A DNA stretch of 64,000 bases, taken from positions 124,001 to 188,000 of the forward strand of contig NZ_JASAMB010000014.1 of the NCBI RefSeq assembly GCF_029948125.1, read 5' to 3'. A program made the translations under genes and the position numbers. Positions 20,401 through 28,600 of this stretch are shown here, one piece after another. Origin of the DNA: Catellatospora sp. KI3. Its GTDB lineage: Bacteria; Actinomycetota; Actinomycetes; Mycobacteriales; Micromonosporaceae. A model generated the notes under the pieces. That model saw only the letters and a list, made by a program, of their open reading frames with translations. It was not told the origin of the DNA and did not search any database. How positions within the stretch are numbered: position 1 is the stretch's first letter; each line of letters opens with the position of its first letter.

Positions 20401-21122
20401 GACAGGGCCAGCCCGGCGACGAGCACCGCGATGCCGACCAGACCGGCCCAGCCCATCAGCACCAGCAGGATGGCGCACGAGCCCACGATGCCCAGCGGCA
20501 CCGCCCAGGACATGTGCACGAACGCCGACAGGCCGACCTTGCGCGCGTCGGAGGAGGCGTGCGTGATCACCTCGCCGGTGGGGTGGGCCAGGCGGGCGCC
20601 GCGGTCCATCCGCAGGTACTTGCGCAGCACCTGGCCGCGCAGCAGCGCGTTGATCGAGTGCGCGGTCTTCCACACCTCCGACCACTGGTGCTTGTGCGAG
20701 ATGGACTCGACCAGGTGGAACAGGCCCAGCCCGGCCGCGATGGCCAGGCCGGTCCACAGCGCGCCCTGCCGGGTCTGCTCGAACCACTGGATGAGCTCGC
20801 GCACCACCAGCGGGCCGACGGTCGAGATGAGCTGGTACGCCAGGAAGATCAGCGCGGCCAGCCAGAAGCGGCGACGGTACGTGTCGTACAGAGCCCGGCG
20901 CAGCCCGTCCTTGCCGGTACGCCGCGCGGCGTAGGCCTGCTCGAACACGGGCGTGGCCCGGTCGAGGTCGTCGTACGGCTGCGGTTCGAGGCTGTCGGAC
21001 AGTTCCAGGGGCCGCTGCGCTCCGATCTTGACGAGAACGGAGGGCCACTGGATGAACACGCGCGAGAAGAACCCGGCGTTCTCTTCGGCGCTGGCGCGGC
21101 TGCGCAGGTCTGTATCGGACAC
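17463..21122 (-). CDS. Fused ABC exporter (TMD-NBD-TMD-NBD)
   Basis: This 1219-aa protein carries both halves of a type IV ABC exporter in one chain, an ABCC/MRP-like layout. The first NBD has Walker A GRVGSGKSALL, signature LSGGQRQRIALARA and Walker B VYLVDDPTSAVDD. The second has GRTGSGKSSLF, the variant signature LSAGERQLFCLARA and VVLIDEATSSLDAE. Two blocks of hydrophobic helices precede the NBDs. The first Walker B ends in Asp-Asp where a catalytic Glu is usual, so ATP hydrolysis may be asymmetric as in other ABCC proteins. The GTG start (VSDTDLRSRASAEENAGFF) follows GAAAGAG and the DUF6817 stop. Lying inside the NRPS operon, it is the likely product exporter. Confidence 0.92.
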   Translation of the reverse strand: MSDTDLRSRASAEENAGFFSRVFIQWPSVLVKIGAQRPLELSDSLEPQPYDDLDRATPVFEQAYAARRTGKDGLRRALYDTYRRRFWLAALIFLAYQLISTVGPLVVRELIQWFEQTRQGALWTGLAIAAGLGLFHLVESISHKHQWSEVWKTAHSINALLRGQVLRKYLRMDRGARLAHPTGEVITHASSDARKVGLSAFVHMSWAVPLGIVGSCAILLVLMGWAGLVGIAVLVAGLALSHVANERVYALVPQIRDANGARIGLVSEFVGAMRTLRSHGWESYAEQSVTRERDTLNRLLVRRQRRLATLYLVNAAAPVLMITTTLVTYAAFGNELHASDVFSAIAVLTVMRSQLPELVRYLDMRNEWRVAYRKMTAFLDAPESTEQAASGSAPSGTVTITGGSFAWPSKDGDPAPALHDIDLDIAPGELVCVLGRVGSGKSALLGAMAGMMRTASGAARVGGTSVYLPQRAWIMQGTVAENIRCYSPDDPQRYAAVVRATALEADLAAMPARDDTVIGERGTNLSGGQRQRIALARAAYEDADVYLVDDPTSAVDDAVAASIMDNLFAKLLAGRTRVVATHRLDFARRADRVVVLDGGRVLAVGTFEQIAASMPDLLPAIAATEPPAEQAASAEADEADVEEFDEDAVRSGKVITQTYRQYLRVLTPGFLVVVLIGLALLGQAMLGGSSFWLGEWTAHPGQDTLFYACGFAAIALVGLALDRTLFSFGFSRGVKAGMHLHAAMLRRVLRAPLSFFDRNPSGRVLSRFSADMETIDLELPGYSLDTLAIAVGLLIPWIALAITSPLTLVFAPIVALIYLRWQRRTRSSTAEASRLSKQAKEPMLSLLNEVIDGVTSIEGRAVRLAGYEAAYRASVRTAHRTDYTVNSLSRHFNLRLDLMGAAILFGSAALLVVQGASAGFAGVGISFVYMLTETLAMSLITIYTMDLALTSFERVHDYTNLPEERAGGSPAPQGWPSAGDVRFEKVSLRYNDGGPLALDEVSFHVPAGAKVGIVGRTGSGKSSLFSSLLRFVEIEQGRIVVDGVDVGTLRLEELRGRVAIIPQDPVLLPGTLRDNLDPVRVFSDGEIEASLKKVGLADKLLALPSGLSHPVSGGNAQLSAGERQLFCLARALLDRAKVVLIDEATSSLDAETDAQIQRTLESELAGATVLTIAHRRGTLSGADQVITMEAGKVAQVVTADGPQAAPGPRRPATDGVPAP

Positions 21123-21132
21123 GTCGTCTCTT

Positions 21133-21696
21133 TCAGGCGGTGGTCGGGGTGGCGCTGAGCGGGGCGAAGCCGTACGCCTGCTCCAGTGCGGTACGGGCAT
21201 TGTCGGGCAGGTACGGCCGCATGGCGTCGAATTCACGCGCGCGGCTGAACCGGCTCGACTCCGGGAACCGGGGACGCTGCTCCAGCCAGTTCGCGACGGT
21301 CATCGCGGCCAGGTCCCGGTACTGCTCCCGGGTCACCCCGACGCTCTCACCGGTGCGGGTCTCCAGCAGGAACGGCGCCCCGTCGAAGGCGGCGTCGAAC
21401 AGGCTGACCCGCTTGACGACCCCGAACAGGTGCGCCAGCGTCTCGGCCTCCGCTCCGATCAGCTCCCGCACCACCGGGCGCAGTTCGGCCGGGACGGCAC
21501 CGGTCGGGAAGATCTCGGTGCCGTACGCGGAGTGGAACAGCCCCGCGTCGCACAGCTGCGGACGCGAGCCCCAGGACAGCAGCAGGTCGTGCACGCCCTG
21601 CAGGTGGGCCAGCAGGTCGCCGTCGGAGTGCGCGAGCGCGCCGGCGCCCTGCCGGCTCAGGAAGCCGATCTTCTCGGCGTGGGTGGCGGTGGTCAC
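21133..21696 (-). CDS. DUF6817 family protein
   Basis: This 187-aa protein starts at GTG with TTATHAEKIGFLSRQG and has HSDGDLLAHLQGVHDLLL and DAGLFHSAYGTEIF, motifs I associate with DUF6817, a family resembling HD-type metal phosphohydrolases. His and Asp residues (H-S-D, G-V-H-D, F-H-S-A-Y-G) could bind metal. No reaction is established. The gene sits 8 bp after the oxygenase, and its Shine-Dalgarno (GAGGA) overlaps the oxygenase stop; it is 10 bp before the ABC transporter. Members often occur beside amino-acid-modifying enzymes in NRPS clusters, so a tailoring or precursor role is plausible, but this is inference. Confidence 0.8.
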   Translation of the reverse strand: MTTATHAEKIGFLSRQGAGALAHSDGDLLAHLQGVHDLLLSWGSRPQLCDAGLFHSAYGTEIFPTGAVPAELRPVVRELIGAEAETLAHLFGVVKRVSLFDAAFDGAPFLLETRTGESVGVTREQYRDLAAMTVANWLEQRPRFPESSRFSRAREFDAMRPYLPDNARTALEQAYGFAPLSATPTTA

Positions 21697-21704
21697 GGCC
21701 GTCC

Positions 21705-22676
21705 TCAGGCGCTCGGCAGGCTGCTGTACGAGCCGGTCATCGCCACCAGGACCTTGCGCGGGCCCTCGAAGCTCTTGCGCCCGTGCGACATCAGCATGTT
21801 GTCGACCATGAGCAGGTCCCCCTCCTGCCACGGCGAGGCCAGCGTCTCGGCGTCGTAGGCGGCGCGGATCGCGGCCAGGTCGTCGTCGGTGATCGGGCTG
21901 CCGTCGCCGAGGTAGGCGTTGCGCGGCAGGTCCTCCTCTTTCATGATCTCCAGCAGGGCGAGGCGGGTCGCCTCGTTGATGCTCGAGACGTGGAACAGGT
22001 GGGCCTGGTTCATCCACACCTTCTGGCCCGTCTGCGGGTGCACCGACACGGCCTGGCAGGTCTCGGTGGTGCGCAGCGAGTTGCCGTCCAGCCACTCGAC
22101 CACGATGCCGCGCTCGGCGCAGAAGCGCTCCACGCCCTCGCGGTCCAGGCCGGGGAACGTCTCCTCCCAGGACACGCCGAGGCCGGCCCGGTAGTTGCGC
22201 ACGTAGCGCACGCCGTGCTGCTCGAACCGGTCCCGCACGTGGGCCGGGATGCGCTCGTAGACGGCGTTGCTGTCGGCCAGCGGGGTCTCGCCGCCGCGCT
22301 GGGCCGGGATCGCGGAGTAGAAGTAGATCTTCGTCGGCCAGGTGCTGGTGTAGGCCATCTCGTTGTGCTGCGAGATGACCTCGGTGGCCGGGTACTCCGT
22401 CGAGGTGTAGACGTCGCCGACCTTGCTGCGCGGGGTCGACCGGTAGGTGTACTCGGCCATCTCCTGCCCGAACACCCGGACGAACTGCGAGAAGACCGTG
22501 GCGTCGGGCACGTCGAAGCCGCGCAGCAGGCAGGCGCCCGCGGTGAGCAGCCGGGCGTCGAGCAGGTCGGCGTTGGCGGCGGCCCAGGCCACCGGGTCCA
22601 GGCCCGGCTCGGTCGCCTCGAACAGCGCCACGCGCTCCCAGTCGGGGTAGAGGAACGATTCCTTCACGTTGTCCAT
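21705..22676 (-). CDS. TauD/TfdA family Fe(II)/2-oxoglutarate oxygenase (SyrP-like)
   Basis: This 323-aa enzyme keeps the iron-binding set: H104 and E106 in ISQHNEMAY and H298 in VDNMLMSHGR, with an arginine (R307) placed for 2-oxoglutarate. The HxE variant of the usual HxD is common in the SyrP-like branch, whose members hydroxylate the beta-carbon of an amino acid bound to an NRPS T domain. The ATG (MDNVKESFLYPDWE) lies 23 bp after NRPS 1 and follows a purine-rich GAAAGGA. Because the first A domain of NRPS 1 reads as Asn, beta-hydroxy-Asn or a related residue is a reasonable but untested product. A role as the missing carbapenam-modifying oxygenase is also conceivable. Confidence 0.88.
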   Translation of the reverse strand: MDNVKESFLYPDWERVALFEATEPGLDPVAWAAANADLLDARLLTAGACLLRGFDVPDATVFSQFVRVFGQEMAEYTYRSTPRSKVGDVYTSTEYPATEVISQHNEMAYTSTWPTKIYFYSAIPAQRGGETPLADSNAVYERIPAHVRDRFEQHGVRYVRNYRAGLGVSWEETFPGLDREGVERFCAERGIVVEWLDGNSLRTTETCQAVSVHPQTGQKVWMNQAHLFHVSSINEATRLALLEIMKEEDLPRNAYLGDGSPITDDDLAAIRAAYDAETLASPWQEGDLLMVDNMLMSHGRKSFEGPRKVLVAMTGSYSSLPSA

Positions 22677-22699
22677 GTCTGTCGTCCTTTCCGTACGGA

Positions 22700-25600
22700 T
22701 CAGCGGTCGGTGGGGTCGGCGGCGGCCACGAACGAGCGCAGCGCCCCGACCACGAGGTCGGCGAGCCGCTCGATGCCGGCCCGGTCGTTGAGGTTGCGGC
22801 TGAACCGGAAGCCCAAATCCAGCCGGCCGTCGAGGATGCGGCCGTTGACCATCAGCCGGTGCATGCGCTGCAGCTTCGGCATCGGCCACAGGTCGTCGAT
22901 ACGCGGCCCGAACAGCGGCGAGTCCTCCTCGACGTGCTCGACCTCGCCCCAGTTGTTGAGCAGGATCGGCGGCTTGCCCAGCGGCGCGATCGCCTGCGCC
23001 GCCTGCGGGTGCGCGCCGAGGTAGCGCAGCAGTCCGAAGCCCAGCCCGGCGCGCGGCACGGCCCGCACCTGCTCGGCCACCGACTCCAGCAGCGCCCGCG
23101 GCCCGGCCTGCTGCGGCAGGTGCAGCAGCCGCGGCGAGGTCATCGAGAACCGGCCGATGGCCCGGGACAGGTCCAGGTCGTCGCCGCCCAGTTCCCGGCC
23201 GCGCCGCACCAGGTCGATGAGGACCGAGCGGTCGCCCGTCCAGTCGGCGTACCCCTGCAGCACCGCGGCGGCCAGCGCGTCGTTCACGGTGATCCCGTAG
23301 TCGCGCGGGATGCTGCGGCGCAGGCTGGTCGTCTCCTCGGCGGTGAGGCCGACGAAGAGCATCTCCTCCGACGTCATGCAGTCGTCGCCGCCGACGTGGT
23401 CCAGCGGCCAGGCCGGCACCGGCCGCCTGGCCAGCTCCGTCCAGTAGGCGATGTCCGGGGCGAGTGCCGAGGAACGGGCCAGCCGGTCCAGGTTGCGGGC
23501 CCAGGCCATGAACGTCGACGTCAGCGGGGGCAGGTCCGGCCGGCGGCCGGCGGCCAGGGCGACGTACGCGGTCTGCAGGTCGTCGACCAGGACGTCCCAG
23601 GAGCTGTTGTCCATCAGCTGGTGGTGGACGATGGCCACGACCATGTCCGGCCGCGCCGGGCCGAACTTCACCAGCGCGAAGTGCAGCAGCGGCCCCTGGT
23701 TGAAGTCGAGCTTGCGGTGCAGCTGGTGGTCCAGGCGCAGGAACGCGGCCTCCTGGTCGTCCGGGTCCAGCGCGGACAGGTCGACGCTGGTGAACGGGGT
23801 GCGCTCCAGCGACTCGCGGACCCGCACCCGGTACCCGCCGCCCTCGTACGGGAAGCAGATGCGCAGCGAGTCGTGGTGTTCGACGACCGCCCGCACCGCC
23901 AGCTCCATGGTCTTCGGGTCGGCGGGCTCGCGCGTCTCGAACATAAAGATGTGCGTGTACAGATGCTTGTCGGCGAAGTCGCGCTCCAGGAAGGCCAGGT
24001 GCGACGGCACGAACGGCACCACGTCGGGGTCGGCCTGGGGCGCCGCCGGGCCGGTGGCCGCCTCGGCCGGGACCGCGACGGCGGCCAGTTCGGCGATGGT
24101 CGGGTTGGCCAGGAACTGCGCCGGGGTGATGGTGATACCGGCCTTGCGGGCCCGGTCCACCACCCGGATCACGTGCAGCGAGTCACCACCCAGCGCGAAG
24201 AAGTTGTCCCCCGTACCCACCTTCGCCAGCCGCAGCACCTCCTGCCAGATGACCACCAGCGCGTCCTCGACGCGGCCGCGGTCGGTGGATTCGCCACCTT
24301 CGGTGACGGCCACCGCGGCCAGTTCGGCGATCGTCGGGTTGGCCAGGAACTGCGCCGGAGTGATGGTGATACCGGCCTTGCGGGCCCGGTCCACCACCCG
24401 GATCACATGCAGCGAGTCACCACCCAGCGCGAAGAAGTCGTCCCCCGTACCCACCTTCGCCAGCCGCAGCACCTCCTGCCAGATGACCACCAGCGCGTCC
24501 TCGACGCGGCCGCGCGGGGCCGGCGCCGCGCCCGGCGCGGTGTCCGATCCGGCCGTCGCCAGCGCGGTCCGGTCGACCTTGCCGTTGGGCAGGCGCGGGA
24601 CCGCGCCGACCGGCACCAGCGTGGGCACCATGTAGTCGGGCAGCTTCTCGCGCAGCGCGGCCCGCACCTGGTCGGTGGTCGTCCCGGCCCGCAGGACGGT
24701 GTACGCGACCAGGCGGCGCTCGTCGGCGGCCTCCTCGACGCAGACCACGGCGCACTCGCCGACCCCGGCCACGGCGGACAGGACCGCGGTGACCTCCTCC
24801 GGCTCCACCCGGTGGCCACGGATCTTCACCTGGTCGCCGAGGCGGCCAAGGAACTCCACCGTGCCGTCGGGCAGCAGCCGGCCCCGGTCCCCGGTGCGGT
24901 AGAGGCGGCCGCCGGACCCGGACGGGTCGTCGATGAAGCGCCGCGCGGTGAGGTCGGGGTCGCCGAGGTAGCCCTGGGCCAGGCCCGCGCCGCCGATCAC
25001 GATCTCGCCCGGGTGGCCCGGCGGCACCTGGCGCGACTGCTCGTCGAGCAGGTACACGGCGGTGCCGGGGATGGGACGGCCCAGCGGGACGACCGCGCCG
25101 CGCCCGACCCGCTGAGCGGGCACGTCGACGGTGGTCACGATGCCGGTGGTCTCGGTCTGGCCGTACATGTTGACCAGGCGCGGGATCGGGCCGGAGGCGG
25201 CGCGGACCGCCTCGGGCAGGTCGTAGCGCAGCGGCTCGCTGGCGGTGAGGATGAGCTCGGGGCGCCACCGGTCGCTGCGGGCCAGCGCCGGTTCGACCAC
25301 GCGCAGGTACGACGGCACCAGGTCGAGCACCTGCACCCCGTGCCGGGCGGCGTACGCCAGCAGCGCGTCCGGCGCGCTGAGCTGGTCGCGGGTGGCGATG
25401 ACCACCGTGCCGCCCAGCGACAGCGGCACCATGAGCTGGCGCACCGACGACGAGAACGCGAACGAGGCGGTGTGCAGGAAGACCGGCGCCTCGGGCAGGT
25501 CCAGCGCGGCCGGCAGCGCGTCGAGGTACGCCGCCAGGCTGCCGTGGGTGACCACGACGCCCTTGGGTAGCCCCTGGGTGCCGGAGGTGAACACCACGTA

Positions 25601-28600
25601 CGCGGGGTCGTCCGGGGACAGGTCCGGTCGCGGGCCCGGCGCGTCGGTCGGCGCGGGCAGGGCGTCGACCAGCACCAGCAGCCCGGTCGGGCCGGTCGGC
25701 GCGGTCGCGGCCAGGCTCCGGCCGGTGAGCACCAGCGCGGGCTGCGCGTCCTTCATGATCGCGGCGATGCGGTCGGCGGGGTACGCCGGGTCCAGCGGCA
25801 CGTAGGCGCCCCCGGCCTCCAGCACCGCCAGCACCGCCACGACCAGGTCCACCCCGCGGTCCAGGTGGATCGCGACCAGCGAGCCCGGGCCGACTCCGTG
25901 CGCGGCGAGCAGGCGGGCCACGGCGCTGGAGCGGCGCAGCAGCTCGCCGTAGCTGACCGTGGTCGCGCCGCAGGTGACGGCGGCGGCCTCCGGCTGCCGC
26001 CGCGCCTGCTCGGCGAAGCGCTGCGGGAACGTCCGCGCGCCGCCGGGCAGCTCGCCGGTGCGGTCGAGCCCGGCCAGCCGCTCGCGCTCACCGGGCAGCA
26101 GCACGTCCAGCTCGAAGACGGGCTGGGCGGGGTCGGCCACCAGGCGCCGCATCAGCTCTTCCAGCCGCGCCATCAGCTGCGCCACCGTGGCCGCGTCGAA
26201 CAGGTCGGTGCTGAACTCAGCGTGGCCGGCCAGGCCGTCGTCGGTCTCCCACAGGTCGACGAGCAGGTCGAAGCGGGCGGTGCGCTGCTCGCTCTCCAGG
26301 ATCGACACGGCCAGCCCGCCACCGGGGTCGGCGGTCGCGGCGGGCGCGTTCTGCAGCGCGAACCGGACCTGGAACAGCGGTGAGTGGCTGAGGCTGCGGG
26401 TCGGGGCGACGGCGTCGACGACCATCTCGAACGGCACGTCCTGGTGGGCGTACGCCCCGTGGGTGGTCTCGCGCACCCGCCGCAGCACCTCGGTGAAGGT
26501 GGGGTCGCCGGAGAGGTCGACCCGCAGGGCCAGGGTGTTGGCGAAGAACCCGACCAGGTTCTCCAGCTCGGTCAGGGTCCGGTTGGCGATCGGGGTGCCG
26601 ACCGTGATGTCACGCTGCCCGCTGGTCCGGGCCATCAGCACGTCGAACCCGGCCAGCAGCACCATGAACAGCGACACGTTCTCGCGCCGGGCGAGCGCCG
26701 AGATCGCCTCGGACAGCTCCCGCGACCAGCGGATGTCGTGGCCCGCGCCGCGGAAGCTCTGCACCGCCGGGCGGGGCCGGTCGGTCGGCAGCTCCAGCGT
26801 CGGCACGCCGGCGAGCTGGGCCTTCCAGTAGCCGAGCTGCGTGTCCAGCTCGGCGTCCAGCCACTTGCGCTGCCAGACGGTGTAGTCGAGGTAGGTGTAG
26901 GGCAGCGGGGCCAGCGGGTCCGGCTCGCCCTTGGCGAACGCGGTGTAGAGCGTCACCAGCTCGTCCATGACGATCGACAGTGACCAGCCGTCGGAGACGC
27001 TGTGGTGCAGCGTCAGCAGGAACGCGTGCGCGTCGGCGGCGACGCGGACCAGGGTGCCGCGCACCAGCGGCCCGGCGGCCAGGTCGAACGGCGTACGCGC
27101 CTCGGTGTTCACCAGCTCGTCGAGCAGCTGCTCCGCGTCGGCGACGTACTCCAGGTCGATCACCCGGTAGGGCACCGGCTCCGCCGGGGCGATCTGCTGC
27201 ACCGGCTCGCCGTCCGGTGCCGGGAAGCTGGTGCGCAGACCCTCGTGGCGGGCCCACAGTGCGGCGAACGCCCGCGCGAACGCGCCGCGGTGGAACTCGC
27301 CGTCGAACCGCATCGCGATCGGCACGTTGTAGAAGGTGCTGTCCTCGGCGAGGCGGCTGAGGAAGTAGAGCCGTCCCTGCGCGTACGACAGCGGCACCGG
27401 GGCGGTGCGGGGCACCGGTACCAGCCCCGGTCGGGGGGCCCTGCCGCCCAGGGCCTCGATCCGCGCGGCCAGGTCGCCCAGCGAGGTGGCCTCCAGGAAC
27501 ACCGGCAGCGGCAGGTCCATGTCCAGCGCCTTGCGCAGCCGGGCCATGGCCTGCACGGCCAGCAGCGAGTGCCCGCCCAGGGCGATGAAGTTGCTGTCCC
27601 GGCCGACCGAGGCGACGCCCAGGACCTCGCACCAGATGGCGGCGATGACCTGCTCCAGCGGGCTGAGCTGGGTGTCGGCGGCGGCGGGGGCCGGGTCGGC
27701 GGGCTCCGGGCGGGGCAGCGCGGCGCGGTCGACCTTGCCGCTGGCGGCCAGCGGCAGCTCCGCCAGGATCGCGAACAGGTCCGGCACCATGTACTCGGGC
27801 AGGTCCCGGCGCAGCACGTCGCGCAGGTCGGACTCGGCCGGGGGCGCGTCTGCGTCGGCGGCGGTGACGTACGCGACCAGCTTGGCCTCGCCCGGCAGGT
27901 CCTTGCGCAGCAGCACCACGGCTTCCCGGACGGGCTCCAGGCGGGCCAGCGCCGCCTCGATCTCCTCCAGCTCGACCCGGTAGCCGCGCACCTTGACCTG
28001 GGTGTCGGCGCGGCCGAGGCAGTCGAGTTCCCCGTCGGCGCGCAGACGGACGAGGTCACCGGTGCGGTACATGCGCGCGCCGGGGACGGTCGCGAACGGG
28101 TCGGGCAGGAACCGTTCGGCGGTCAGGCCGGGGCGGTTCCAGTAGCCGCGGGCGACGCCGGCCCCGCCGACGTACAGCTCGCCCACCACGCCCCGCGCGA
28201 CCGGGACGAGGTTCTCGTCGAGGACGTACAGGCTGGTGTTGGCGATGGGGCGGCCGATCGGCACGGTGGCGGACAGGTCGGTGCGGTCGTCCACCTCGTA
28301 CACGCAGCAGCCGACGACGGTCTCGGTGGGCCCGTACTCGTTGACGACGCGCAGTCCGGGAGCGCGGGTGCGCCAGGCGGCGACGGTGCCGCCGTGCAGC
28401 GACTCGCCGCCCACGACGAGGTAGCCGTCCGCCTCGATCGCGGTCGGCGGGATCGACTTGTCCAGCGCGTCCAGGTGCCCGGGGGTCAGCTTGACCAGGC
28501 CGAAGGCGGTGTCGTGGCCGAGGGTGCGGGCCAGGGCGTCCAGTTCCTCGCCCTCGGGGACGAGCACCACGGGACGGCCGGCCAGCAGCGGGCAGAACAG

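Noticed and set aside
21705..22676. CarC-type carbapenam desaturase
   Set aside because: The protein is a TauD/SyrP-like oxygenase inside the NRPS operon and does not show features that would let me equate it with CarC; kept only as a remote possibility.
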